Assembly: GCA_964036315.1 (NCBI GenBank)
Contig: OZ038478.1
Span: 145,561,065 to 145,625,064, forward strand
Length of the DNA stretch: 64,000 bases
From: Acanthosepion esculentum
Taxonomy: Eukaryota; Mollusca; Cephalopoda; Sepiida; Sepiidae
Reading direction: 5' to 3'
A program made the position numbers and the translations under genes. The first letter of the stretch is position 1, and each line of letters opens with the position of its first letter. Below are positions 1 through 9,676 of this stretch, piece by piece. Under the pieces are notes generated by a model, which worked only from the letters and a program-made list of their open reading frames with translations, was not told the DNA's origin and ran no database searches.

Positions 1-667
1 ACTGTTAATTCATTTCTTTGATTCAGGAGAAATTTATCTTTAGGAAATTTTATAATATGCATGCACTAAACATAGTGGACGTGTGTCATTTAAGGATTTA
101 TATATTGTTATTTTAATATTTTCCATTCTATGGTAGGGGATTTATTAAATTCTTTTAAATGTCAAAATTATTTAGAAAGGGATGTTCGGTTACGGTACTT
201 ATTGTTGTTAAAAGAAAATGCACGGGAGGATTGGGCGCAGATCACGCAGTGTTTGTGTGATGGCCAAAATTTCAATCAGCCCTTACTAGGGTTTGATCAC
301 GTGAATCGCAGCAGGATTTTCTGATGGTGCCTTGAATTCACTTATGGTCGACCGCCTGATAACTGCTCTATTTTGCAACCAGTTCATTTTCGCGTCGGGT
401 CGCTTCAAAGTTCATGGATCCGTGGCGTGTGGATGGAAGAGTAGAAAAAGAGGGAAATAATTTGTGAAGAGGAGGAGGGTATGGCTGATCATGGAACATA
501 TTCTCTCGCAAGTTGAAAGCATTCGATTCACCCGTTTCCTTATTTATCGATTTATTCATTTATTTTTTTTATATCTAATTTTCGACTAGAATTTGGGCTT
601 TTTCTTTGGAGGTACGTTTTAGCCTTATACCTATACGGTTAATGAAATCGTAGGTACGTCACAATAC

Positions 668-671
<4 letters not shown>
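1..671. other. AT-rich stretch, no gene recognised
   Basis: No protein family, RNA gene or terminal repeat is recognisable here. The only open stretch (about 130-324, plus) is 64 codons, has no motif and no similarity I can name. It ends at the first long (TA)n tract. Confidence 0.5.

Positions 672-724
<53 letters not shown>
672..724. repeat. (TA)n microsatellite
   Basis: About 26 uninterrupted TA dinucleotides. It is the first of more than ten such tracts in the window, many of which abut mobile elements. Confidence 0.97.
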
Positions 725-726
<2 letters not shown>

Positions 727-764
727 ACTTCTAACAAGCTGGAAAGCAGGAACCAAAGAGGCAA

Positions 765-1677
765 TTGTTGTAGCTTATCTAATACAATTTATATATAGGA
801 ATATTGTATGAAATGCATAATACAAATGGTGGTACGAAGAAAACAATTCAAAATCCAAACTAAAACATTTGTAAAATTGGAATGATGGAATACATAATAG
901 TCATGGTTGCAATTTAATGCAACCACAGTTTCATGCCTAAATAATATAAATTATAAATTGTAATATTGCATATAATGAATGATAATAATGATAGCATGAA
1001 GCAAAACAATTCAAAATCCTTACTAAAACATTTGTAAAATTAGAATGATGTAATACATCCTAGTCACGGTGACAACAACATGCAACCCCAGTTTCAAGCC
1101 TAACTAATTCAATTTATATATTGGAATATTGCATGTAATGCATAACAATAATGACGGCACGAAGCAAAACAATTCAAAATCCTAACTAAACTATTAGTAA
1201 AGTTGGTATGATGGAATACATTATACTCATGGTGGCAACATAATGCAACCATATGTTCAAGCCTAATTAACATAATTTATATATTGGAATAGTACATGAA
1301 ATGCCTAATAATAATGACGGCATGAAGAAAAACAATTCAAAATCCTAAAACATTTGTAAAATTGGAATTATGGAATACATGATAGTCACGGTGGCAATAT
1401 AATGCAATCACAGTTTCATGCCTAACTTATACAAAGTATATATTGAAACGTTGCATGTAATGCATAAAAATGATGATGGGGTGGCATGAAGCAGAACAAT
1501 GCAATCTCCTAACTTAAACATTTGTAAAATTGGCATGATGGAATACATTATGGCCACGCCTAACTAATAAAAGTTATATTTTGTAATATTGCATGTACTG
1601 CATGATACAAATGACGACATTATTCACGGTGGCAACGTAATGCCACCCAATTTACAAACATAACTAATACAATTTAT
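765..1677. repeat. ~160-bp satellite array, left block
   Basis: Diverged tandem units with recurring landmarks: AATTTATATATTGG, GGAATATTGCATGTAATGCATAA, AATGACGGCATGAAGCAAAACAATTC (each cited in part), ACATTTGTAAAATTGGAATGATGG and GGTGGCAACATAATGCAACC. The AATTTATATA landmark recurs at about 1111, 1274 and 1431, so the period is near 160 bp. About six units lie left of an insertion and four to five lie right of it. Unit divergence is high, which suggests an old array. Confidence 0.85.
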
Positions 1678-2232
1678 TATCCGTCTATATTTCTGAGATG
1701 AGGTATTATGTACACTATTTAAATTATTCGGACTATTGTCCTCATCTTTGTCGCCATATTTATTACAACGTTTCGGCAGTTGTACGCTCTGGCCTTCTTC
1801 AGGTGTTCGGAATGTCGAACTGAACCCTTTATTTCGTTATCTGGTGAAGACTGTTCTAGTTCCACGTGCCATGTTTAATGGTTGTCAGTTATCTCCTGTT
1901 AATTTCCCTCTGTAAGTTATCCACTGACTTAACCGGATACAGAACACACACTTTCGATCCTGCCACTAGATCTAACCGATTCCTTTATACACTGTACCTT
2001 GTGTCCTTCAGGACATCTGTGAATGAATTTCTGGGTATTATAAACCTAAAGTCTGAGCAACCATTTTTTACCAGTTCTCATATTACAGTTTTTTGCTGTT
2101 ATCATTGCATGTTTTTACTAGAGCACATATTGCAATTTTTGTTGTTATTATTTCTTTTCTCTGGCAAACCTTATTACTGGTTCCCATATTGTATTCATTT
2201 CTATGCTTGGTCGGCTCAGGAGATTCCAGCCT
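1678..2232 (-). mobile_element. Retroelement 3' tail inserted in the satellite
   Basis: This ~555-bp block interrupts the 160-bp satellite and is bracketed by the same 17 bases, TAACTAATACAATTTAT (1661-1677 and 2233-2249). They could be a target-site duplication, or simply the satellite in register. On the minus strand it carries a hammerhead-like core (about 1760-1806) and an AT-rich tail typical of Penelope-like 3' ends. I see no convincing coding sequence. Assignment to a PLE is inferred from the ribozyme-like motif and from the other PLEs in the window. Confidence 0.5.
1760..1806 (-). ncRNA. Hammerhead-ribozyme-like motif (degenerate)
   Basis: Read on the minus strand: CTGAAGA core box (1796-1802), a region with a possible GGC/GCC stem, then GAAAC (GAAA box at 1771-1774) followed by the short palindrome ACGT. 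Position 7 of the first box is the tolerant one, so CTGAAGA is compatible with a hammerhead. Stem I is only about 2 bp and stem II is weak, so activity is doubtful. Confidence 0.35.
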
Positions 2233-2885
2233 AACTAATACAATTTATATATTGGAATATTGCATGTAATGTATAACAATAATGACGGCATGAAGCAAAA
2301 CAATTCAAAATCCTAACAAAAGAAATTTTAAAATTGGAATGATGGAATACATCATAGGCACGGTGACAACATAATGCAACCCCAGTTTTAAGCCAAACGA
2401 AGTCAATTTTTATATTGGAATATTGTATGTTATACATAATAATAATGACGGCATCATTCACGGAGGCAATATAATGCAACCGCATTTACAAGCCGAACTA
2501 ATACAATTTATATATTGGAATGCTGCATGTCATGCTTAATAATAATGGCGACATCAAGCAAAACACTCCAAATTTTAAAACATTTGTAAAATTGGAATCA
2601 TTTAATACATTATGGTCACGATGTCAACATAATGCAAACCTAATTAATACAATTTATATATTGGAGTATTGCATGTAATGCATAAAGATAATGATGGCAT
2701 GAAGCAAGACAATTCAAAATCCTAACTAAAACATTTGTAACATTGGAATGAGGGAATACATTATAGTCACCGTGGCAAAATAATGCAACTCCAAGTTCAA
2801 GCCTAAATAATACAATTCATATATTTGAATATTGCATGTTATGCATAATAATAATGACGCATTATTCCCGGTGGCAACATTATGA
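2233..2885. repeat. ~160-bp satellite array, right block
   Basis: Continuation of the array left of 1678, with the same landmarks (AATTTATATATTGG, CATGTAATGCATAA, GTCACGGTGGCAAC). It stops at about 2885 in the motif GGTGGCAACAT, directly before the nuclease-like open frame. Confidence 0.85.
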
Positions 2886-2888
2886 CAT

Positions 2889-3422
2889 TTGAGGATCCTC
2901 AAACAGGTAGCACCACCGGCAAGTTTAAAGCTATGGAGAGTGCAGGTGTCACCCTCCTGCTGGTTGTGTGGTGATTATGGAAACCTGAGCCACATACTGT
3001 CATCGTGCCTGAAGCCGCTACAGTACAGCTGGTACACCTTCAAACATAACTTGGTTCTGGATGTCGTGTCATCTGTCTTTCTGAAGCAAGGTGTGACTGA
3101 CACAAAGCAGAAGACCAGGTTGGAGAACTCAAGGAAGTGGGAGTGTTGGTTAATGTTACTGCCAGTGGAGGTTATTGTGTCTGGACTGAGACCAGATCTA
3201 GTGTTGATTTATATCGAGAAGCAACATCTGTTGCTTGGCGAACTGACAGTGGCATGTGCAAAGGGGATTGAAGAGGATCATGAAAGAAAGCTGCTTCGGT
3301 ATGAGGAACAGGTGGCTGAAGTCAGTGAGAGGGGATATGGCTACACCCTGGTGCCATTTGAGGTTGGACCTAGAGGATTTTCTGCTGCCTCCTTAAAGAG
3401 ATTCCTCACCAATCAGTTGTGA
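2889..3422 (+). CDS. Zinc-knuckle plus PD-(D/E)xK-like nuclease fragment of a retroelement
   Basis: An intact 177-codon frame. Near residue 23 is CWLCG-x4-LSHILSSC, the Cys/His pattern seen after the RT domain of many non-LTR elements. Then come RKWECW and LRPDLVLI, followed about 12 residues later by GELTV; this PD...(D/E)xT order resembles the restriction-like endonuclease of R2/CRE/NeSL-type LINEs and related domestic PD-(D/E)xK proteins. The end (FEVGPRGFSAASLKRFL) is a conserved tail in such proteins. The true N-terminus is missing: the frame starts right after the satellite. It is followed without a gap by a different LINE fragment. Function as a nuclease is inferred, and it is most likely an element remnant rather than a host gene. 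Confidence 0.55.
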   Translation: MRILKQVAPPASLKLWRVQVSPSCWLCGDYGNLSHILSSCLKPLQYSWYTFKHNLVLDVVSSVFLKQGVTDTKQKTRLENSRKWECWLMLLPVEVIVSGLRPDLVLIYIEKQHLLLGELTVACAKGIEEDHERKLLRYEEQVAEVSERGYGYTLVPFEVGPRGFSAASLKRFLTNQL

Positions 3423-4345
3423 ACTGGGGTGAGAAATGGATGGTTAACTTTACCGCCTCTAAAACAAAACTGCTCTCTATCAACCACCACAAGGATCCAT
3501 TCCTGCATCCCATTAGAATGTCGGAAGACCAACTTCTCGAGAGCTCCTCTCTGCGGCTGCTCGGTCTCACGCTGTCCGCTGATCTGAGATGGAACAAATA
3601 CATCGAGTCAGTTGCATCATCCACCGCAAGAAAAGTTGGTTCCCTGTGCCGAGCCAGGAAATTTTTCTCCCCGGAATCGATCCTCCAACTATAAATCGAC
3701 CATTCGCCCTTGCATGGAGTATTGCTGCCATATATGGTCTGAGGCCCCTGCTGTTTGCCTCAGGGTTCTTGATAAGATCCACAGACGGATATGCAATGTG
3801 ATTGGCCCTGATCTCTCATCTCGTCTGCAGTCGCTCTCTCACAGACGCGATGTTGCCTCGCTCTGCCTTTTTTACAAGTACTTTCACGGTAATTGCTCCG
3901 AGGAGCTGTTTTCGCTGGTCCCTAGGCCTCGTGAATTTAAACGCCCTACGAGGCTGGCATCCCGTTCCCAACCGTTCACCGTTGAAACTGTTAGATGTAG
4001 ACGTCTCTTTTACTCCAATAGCTTCATGTCTCGCACATCTCGCCTATGGAACTCCCTTCCCTATTACTGTTTCCCTGACAAATACAAACTCCAACGGTTT
4101 AAGTGTAGCGTCAATCGACATCTCCAGTTGCCTTGATCTATCCACTTCCCTTCTCCACATCCTTTCATCTTTCATTCCTATCCGCTCTCGCTCCAAATCT
4201 TCTGTAACCCCCTTGCCTTGATCGACCCACTGTCTTTCTCTTTCTCCACATCCTCTCCTTTACCACTCCTATCTGCTCTTCCTCCAACCCTTCTATAACC
4301 CCATGCGTGATAGTGGCCTCCAGCCTTGCTTGGGGTGATACGCTT
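3419..4345 (+). pseudogene. Non-LTR retrotransposon (LINE) RT C-terminus and 3' tail
   Basis: Two frames joined by a frameshift near 3690 give the end of a Jockey/CR1-type reverse transcriptase: SKTKLLSINHHKDP, SLRLLGLTLSADLRWNKYI, RKVGSLCRARKFF, then STIRPCMEYCCHIW, LCLFYKYFHGNCSEEL and the closing RLWNSLPYYCFPDKYKLQRFKCSVNRHL. The palm and YxDD region are missing (5' truncation). A C/T-rich 3' UTR follows and ends in an A-rich tail after GATACGC (about 4340-4361). Related scraps lie at 13.6, 26.0 and 26.5-27.0 kb. Clade assignment is tentative. Confidence 0.8.
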
Positions 4346-4624
4346 AAAAAAAAAGAAAAAAAACGTGTGCTGGTCTCCAAAAGTCGAATAAGGTGATAAA
4401 GACTTGTGGTGAAAAAGCTGTGGAGGGCAGTGCATGGATTACCCAGAAATTCTTATCGAATCTCATCCAGCTAACATATACCGCCGGTTGCTACGTAACA
4501 TCATCCAGCTGTTGCGTGCTCACCGTGTGGAGAGGTACTGAGCTTAATGGGTCGAACCTTTTTTAAAGCACGGTGCTCAGCTGAAGATTGCAGCTGGTCT
4601 GGAGCACTTGATGTGTACATGTGT
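4346..4624. other. Short unique stretch, nothing recognised
   Basis: A-rich LINE tail followed by about 250 bp of mixed-composition DNA. No motif, RNA gene or terminal repeat seen. Confidence 0.4.

Positions 4625-4693
<69 letters not shown>
4625..4693. repeat. Compound (AC)n(AT)n microsatellite
   Basis: About 19 AC units run directly into about 15 AT units. Its right edge is the 3' terminus of the minus-strand PLE tail. Confidence 0.97.
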
Positions 4694-4697
<4 letters not shown>

Positions 4698-5044
4698 CAT
4701 GATTAATTAAATAATATAGATAAGTTTTGTCTATTTATTTTATGTAAATTCTTTTCATATTATCTGATAAGCTTAATAACATTATCATTGAAAGATGAAA
4801 GAAATCACCATATTGATACATATTTTTTAATCCTATCTAAGCTTTCGGCTTACATAAGCCATTATCAAAGATGACAATTACATTTCAATACATTAAACAA
4901 TACATCGACAAAACAATAATGATAGCTTATTTTTGTTTACATGGAAGATTTCCAAGCAACGACAATTCCTGCATCCGAGGCGCTGGACGTCCACATGAAC
5001 ACGCGAGAGTGAAAACGAGGAGTAGTAAGTATGGGAAGCCATTG

Positions 5045-5047
<3 letters not shown>
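4694..5047 (-). mobile_element. PLE 3' UTR copy (5'-truncated)
   Basis: Reverse-complement counterpart of 36000-36413. Shared landmarks on the element strand are GAGAGTGAAAACGAG, TGCATGGAAGATT..CCAAGCAACG, TAAGCCGAAAG and GACAAAA/CTTGTCTAT. Coding sequence is absent. Both ends of this fragment are (TA)n-type microsatellites. The plus-strand homologue carries the GIY-YIG coding end immediately upstream, which identifies this piece as PLE 3' UTR. Confidence 0.75.
4835..4872 (-). ncRNA. Degenerate hammerhead-like motif in PLE tail
   Basis: Minus strand: TTGATAA in the place of CTGATGA, then a 6-bp hairpin (GGCTTA/TAAGCC), GAAA, a short palindromic helix AGCT, and AGAT that can pair with ATCT upstream (stem I, 4 bp). 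Core positions C3 and G8 are mutated, so this copy should be inactive. The homologous site at 36.2 kb has different core mutations. Confidence 0.5.
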
Positions 5048-5084
<37 letters not shown>

Positions 5085-5097
5085 TCACATCTATCTA

Positions 5098-5146
<49 letters not shown>

Positions 5147-5220
5147 GTACATCTATATATATATATGTAAATATATACATATACATATATATATATATAT
5201 ACATACATCTATATATATAT
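5048..5220. repeat. Interrupted (TA)n microsatellites
   Basis: Several TA runs separated by short CATCTATC and ACATACATC spacers. Open frames here are Ile-Tyr repeats and are not genes. Confidence 0.95.
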
Positions 5221-6600
5221 GAATGTGTGTGTGTACTTATACACCCCCCCACACACATATATATCATATGAAAGGATTACTTAACGTTTTAAATCTCAAT
5301 TTCTATCCCGATATCAATGTTTCCTAGTCAAATTTCCAGGCATCATTGTTTTGAATGGAATTCCCAATCTTTTCACTTTCTCCTAATTTTGGAATTTACT
5401 CATGAATTGGATGTTCTTTTACACCCACACGTTCCTGAAATTTTGATTTTGTTTACATCTTCATTTTTTCAGCTGTAGATTATTCTGCCAATTATAAATT
5501 TCTTTTCAAAATTACCTTTTTTTATATACAGAAGCTGTTATGTTATTTATATTATTAATGAATTTGTAATATTTGTTAATTTTTATTATTAATTAAATTA
5601 TGATATTTTAGATAATATTTTTAATTATACATTTTATTTGATCTATTACATTATATTACTATTAAAGTAACAAAGTAAATCCATTATTTCATTCTTTTTA
5701 TTTAATAATTTAATTTGATTATTAAATGTTAAGATTGCTAATTTTTCTTCTAAACAGAATCTACACTTCCTGTTGGTAATATTATATGGGGGTACATATT
5801 CTATAATTTCTCATTTAACTATTGTAGGTATATTATTTTCTTCGTGATTCCCAATATATTTTGACAATGTTTTTCTCTTTGTGTATTTCTGTATTTTAAA
5901 AGATCATATGATTATTAAATCTTTCCTTCAAAGCGCTTTCAGTTGCTATTTCCCCTACTTTTATTTGTATATTAATTTACTTTTTTTCTCGGATAACTTT
6001 TATTAAAAATCGTTTTTCTTTAATTTGTTTATATTTTAATTAATTCATTTATGCCGAATATAATTACTATTATAATTATTATTATTTTCATTATTATTAT
6101 ACTTATTAGCATTTTCTTTATTAAACTACCGATTGAAATTGTGATGATTTGCATAAAATAATAAGCTCTATCAGTCAATTTGCTATAACACTTTCAAGTT
6201 TGATAACATACTACATCACCCGATGTATAAACTTTTTCAACACTTAAATAAAAAAAAATTCTTGACAGTGTCATTCTATTTTTTTTACTCTCTCTTCATT
6301 TACTTCTTCTTCCCTTTCCTTTATTCTCTCCTCTCTCACTCTTTCACTCCCCTCTCTATTTCTATTTTACATTTTAAAAGAATATTATATTCCAAGATCT
6401 TTTAACTTTCCCCCCCACCCACTTCTTCTCTTCTATCTTTCCCCTCCTCCTGTTAATCTAGTATTTCAGTCCCAATGATTTGTCTCCATTTATCTAGAGT
6501 TTTCGTTCTGAAGAGATGAATATATAAAGATACTCTTGGTCAGATTGGTGACAATTCCCCTAATGTGTTTGGTTGACTTACCATCTTAGTGGTATAAGTG
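5221..6600. other. AT-rich intergenic DNA, no gene
   Basis: About 1.4 kb of AT-rich sequence with homopolymer and TTAT/ATTA runs and a T/C-rich patch near 6270-6440. No domain, terminal repeat or RNA gene recognised. Confidence 0.45.
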
Positions 6601-6627
6601 TTCCGATTTTCACAAACTACAGCTACC

Positions 6628-6665
6628 GGCCACCTGATGATTGCGTGAAAGCGCATCAAACTGGC
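6628..6665 (+). ncRNA. Degenerate hammerhead-like motif upstream of PLE
   Basis: CTGATGA (6634-6640) followed by a 4-bp hairpin TGCG/CGCA and CAAA where GAAA is expected (6657-6660). The G12-to-C change at an essential core position should abolish self-cleavage. It sits about 200 bp before the PLE RT in the same orientation, where PLE long-terminal-type repeats normally carry such ribozymes. Confidence 0.45.
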
Positions 6666-6808
6666 AGTCATGGTCAGTCACTGCCAACTCGAAATGTGAT
6701 TTAAAATATATTAAAGCTCTACCATTTATCATGGTATTGAGCACACTTATTTCTTATGTGCAATCGTAGGCAAAGTCTTTTGGGAGCTGCTTATTGTTAT
6801 TTCTAATT

Positions 6809-6810
<2 letters not shown>

Positions 6811-6842
<32 letters not shown>
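6811..6842. repeat. (TA)n microsatellite at the truncated PLE 5' side
   Basis: About 16 TA units, then GTATGTATGTAT. The first PLE codons that can be aligned start about 25 bp later. Confidence 0.95.
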
Positions 6843-6846
<4 letters not shown>

Positions 6847-6852
6847 GTATGT

Positions 6853-8367
6853 ATGTATGTATATATTAAGCAATTGAGACCGTCTGGCTCTACTCGTCCC
6901 CGTCTGTATGGATTACCAAAGATTCATAAGTATGGTGTACCGTTGAGACCCATATTATCGATGATTGGGCCTTCACAGCATAAAGTTGCAAAGTGGCTTG
7001 CTATAATGTTGCAACCCGTTTTGCAGCGTTATAGTACCTTCTGTATTAAAGATTCGTTTACTTTTTCCCTATTAATTCGCAATTGGGATGCTACTGATGG
7101 ATTCATGTGTTCGTTTGACATCTGCAGCCTCTTCACTTGTGTTCCTTTATCGGAGATTATTGATATTTGCAGCGATATGTTATATCGCAGTAATTTAACT
7201 CCTCCGACTATACCTGAAGATGTTTTCGTTGAACTCATGAAATTTGCCACCATGTCTGTTGATTTTAGTTTCGATAATATCATGTATCGTCAGATCGACG
7301 GTGTGGCTATGGGTTCTCCTTTGGGTCCTGTTTTGGCAAATATTTCTGTGGGTTTTTACGAGGAAAGCTTTCTGTCAGGTTCATCCCGGCCCGTGGTTTA
7401 CTTTCGTTATGTGGATGACACCTTTTGTGTGTTCACCCATGAATCGGAAGTTGATCACTTTTTCTCCCTACTCAACGGTGTTCATCCTGCCCTTAAATTT
7501 ACGGTAGATAAGGAGGTCAATGCTTCATTGGCTTTCCTAGATGTTCTGATTCACAGAACTCCTTCCTTGTTCATTACTTCTGTCTATAGCAAGTCTACTT
7601 TTACAGGTCTCTATACCCGATGGGACTTTTTTGTCCTAAACGACAAAAGATCAATTTAATTAGGACTTTGACCCATAGGGCGTTAATGATCTGCTCGGAT
7701 AACACCTTGAAAGATGAAATTAGCTGTTTAACTGGTATCTTTCTGAACAATGGTTACCCGTTGGACATTGTTCAATCGGTTATTCGGGATAAGACTGTTT
7801 AATAAAATCCATCCTGCTACGGTTAGTAAATGTCCGGTCTATCTTCGTTTTCCGTGGTTGGATAGGATTAGTGAGTCCTTTGCCAAGCAGATTTCATGTA
7901 GTTCACGTGAATGTTATTTTGCAGCGAACGTTCGTGTTGTTTTTCAAACCAGGTCTGTCCTTTCATCCGTGTGTAAAGAAGTTCTACCCACCCCCCGCCA
8001 TATAACTCATTTATTATTTCAAATGTAGTTGTGGATGCGACTACATAGGTTGATCGACACAGCGGTTGGATGCTAGAATTAAACAGCACGTGCCTGCGAA
8101 AATACTTCATAAAAATGTTTCGTTGGGCGATTCCATTCGGAATACGTATGGGTCGTCGATAGCGGATCATTTTATAAAGAATCCTATTTGTGCTTTAGAT
8201 TTCAGTGTGACCTGGTTCCTGTTTTGGCCAGGACACGCTCAGTATTCCATCTTAAGGTGTTGGAGACGCTGTAAATCAGGTCTAGGCGACCGGTTCCTTT
8301 TAAACAAAGTGACTGTTTCCTTGGGCTTGCTGTGGTGTGTCTCTAGCAACTTTGTTGGTATTATTTT

Positions 8368-8370
<3 letters not shown>
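6853..8370 (+). pseudogene. Penelope-like element: RT plus GIY-YIG endonuclease, broken
   Basis: The first 268 codons are a PLE reverse transcriptase lacking its N-terminus: RLYGLPKIHK, FDICSLFTCVPL (motif A aspartate), GVAMGSPLGPVLANI (motif B), YFRYVDDTF (catalytic YVDD, about 7408-7419) and SLAFLDVLIHR. A frameshift near 7615 leads to FCPKRQKINLIRTLTHRAL and NNGYPLDIVQSVI, a second near 7795 to PVYLRFPWLDRIS, and a third near 8020 to the endonuclease: CSCGCDYIG, an in-frame stop, then QRLDARIKQHVP and SSIADHF. PLEs copy RNA into DNA at the target using this RT/GIY-YIG pair. At least three frameshifts and one stop make it non-functional. Confidence 0.93.

Positions 8371-8447
<77 letters not shown>
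8371..8447. repeat. (TA)n inside PLE 3' region
   Basis: About 38 TA units between the end of the GIY-YIG frame and the hammerhead-like motif of the same element. Confidence 0.97.
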
Positions 8448-8449
<2 letters not shown>

Positions 8450-8529
8450 TTTTTTTCTCTTCCCAGCCCATATATTCACGTCATCCATTACAGACTTTCT
8501 TGTTCTTCATAATTTCTTTTCCCCGTTAA

Positions 8530-8564
8530 CAGTTCTGATGAGAGGAGACGAAACCGGTCGACTG
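8530..8564 (+). ncRNA. Hammerhead ribozyme (type I) in PLE 3' region
   Basis: All core boxes are intact: CTGATGA (8535-8541) and GAAA (8550-8553), with the cleavage triplet ending at C8559. Stem I is CAGTT (8530-8534) with GACTG (8560-8564), 5 bp including one G-T. Stem III is the minimal palindrome ACCGGT, the kind that works better as a dimer. Stem II (GAGGAGAC) is poor, with essentially one clear G-C pair. Hammerheads are known in the terminal repeats of many PLEs; position and strand match the PLE just upstream. Confidence 0.7.
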
Positions 8565-8649
8565 GTGTTTTATTTTAAATCTATCATGGCCTATAATAAA
8601 AAAATGTTTTTTATGCCTTAATACGCTTTTGTACTGTTGCAAACATATT

Positions 8650-8651
<2 letters not shown>

Positions 8652-8742
<91 letters not shown>
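8652..8742. repeat. Compound (TA)n(TG)n microsatellite
   Basis: About 32 TA units followed by about 13 GT units. It forms the 3' edge of the plus-strand PLE at 6.85-8.65 kb. Confidence 0.97.
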
Positions 8743-8789
8743 TGAAGAGGTTATAATGGTTCCAACGAGAGAAAAGTGTGTATATTAAA

Positions 8790-9510
8790 AAGAAGAGAGG
8801 TACCGCAAACTTTTTTGGTTGTAATATGGGTTTTTAAAAAAATATTATTCTTAATTTTTCATAGTTTTACATAGTTTTACAACACGTGTTTCTGGTCTCA
8901 CGACCGTCTTCAGGTAAAGGGTGGAGATTTCCACATATTATTAAAAATAATTATTAAAAATAATCATTTTTTTTCCTTTATGTTTTTCAATGTTAAATCT
9001 TCTCTATATGAGACATTCTCTGTTTTTGTGTTGGTCATTCCAATGTCTTTCTTTAAATGATAGTGAAGAGTTCTGAGCGAAGGGTCATAAAACAATTAAG
9101 GTTGGTTTGAGAAGTGATGAATCGGTTGTCTTATGTCTTATCTTTTAATGTTTTAATAACCCCTGTGTGTTCTTAGATCTCTTAGATCTATTTCCATTTT
9201 CGTGTGTTCCTGTCAGCATGCCTGTATATATATGTGTGCGTGTACATTCCGCCTGAATACATACATTGTGTGTGGGGTCATGATCTATTTAGTTCCGGTT
9301 TGAATTTATTTATGAAGTTTTTTTCTTGTATTTGTAGGTAGGAATAATTGTCTATTTGATATATCGGCATGATATTAAATTTACCCTGGTTACATTCAAA
9401 GATATGTTGTGAAACAAAAAGTTTTCTGTTGTCTGGCAACTTTATGTTGCTTTTGTGTAGGGATACCCTGTTGTTCAGTTGTTGGCTGATGCCTATATAT
9501 GACTCATATA
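8790..9510 (-). pseudogene. Second PLE: GIY-YIG C-terminus and 3' UTR
   Basis: On the minus strand from about 9490 the translation reads YIGISQQLNNRVSLHKSNIKL, then SQHIFECNQGKFNIMPIY and FINKFKPELNR before a stop: the YIG half of a PLE GIY-YIG nuclease with its conserved ending. A 3' UTR continues down to about 8800 with a well-formed hammerhead-like motif. The RT is absent (5' truncation near 9510). It faces the plus-strand PLE tail-to-tail across the 8652-8742 microsatellite and belongs to a different PLE family. Confidence 0.75.
8876..8918 (-). ncRNA. Hammerhead ribozyme-like motif in second PLE
   Basis: Minus strand order: TTTAC, CTGAAGA, C, hairpin GGTC-GTGA-GACC, A, GAAA, CACGTGT, T, GTAAA. 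Stem I (TTTAC/GTAAA) is a perfect 5 bp, stem II a perfect 4 bp with a GTGA loop, and stem III the palindrome ACACGTGT. CTGAAGA differs from CTGATGA only at the tolerant position 7. The one weak point is C-A rather than G-C at pair 10.1/11.1. Cleavage would follow the T in GTT. Confidence 0.65.
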
Positions 9511-9676
9511 TAGATCATGACCCCCCACACAAAAGCACACAGCATGCACACATGGTGACCAAATACATTAATTGTAAACTGATGCTGGTGTCTAGCCTGT
9601 ATTGTACCATGTGGATTCGAATCTGCCCACAAATGTTGATTGTATAAATTTATTATTCAATTTCTTCCAAATGTTA

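Noticed and set aside
130..324. 64-codon plus-strand frame
   Set aside because: No motif, no neighbouring element and no sign of splicing or conservation that I can see.
5031..5222. Open frames of Ile-Tyr repeats here and at 8.37-8.45, 12.2 and 36.4-36.6 kb
   Set aside because: Translation of (TA)n microsatellites.
6223..6405. Hydrophobic 60-codon frame resembling a membrane peptide
   Set aside because: Comes from a T/C-rich tract; no supporting context.
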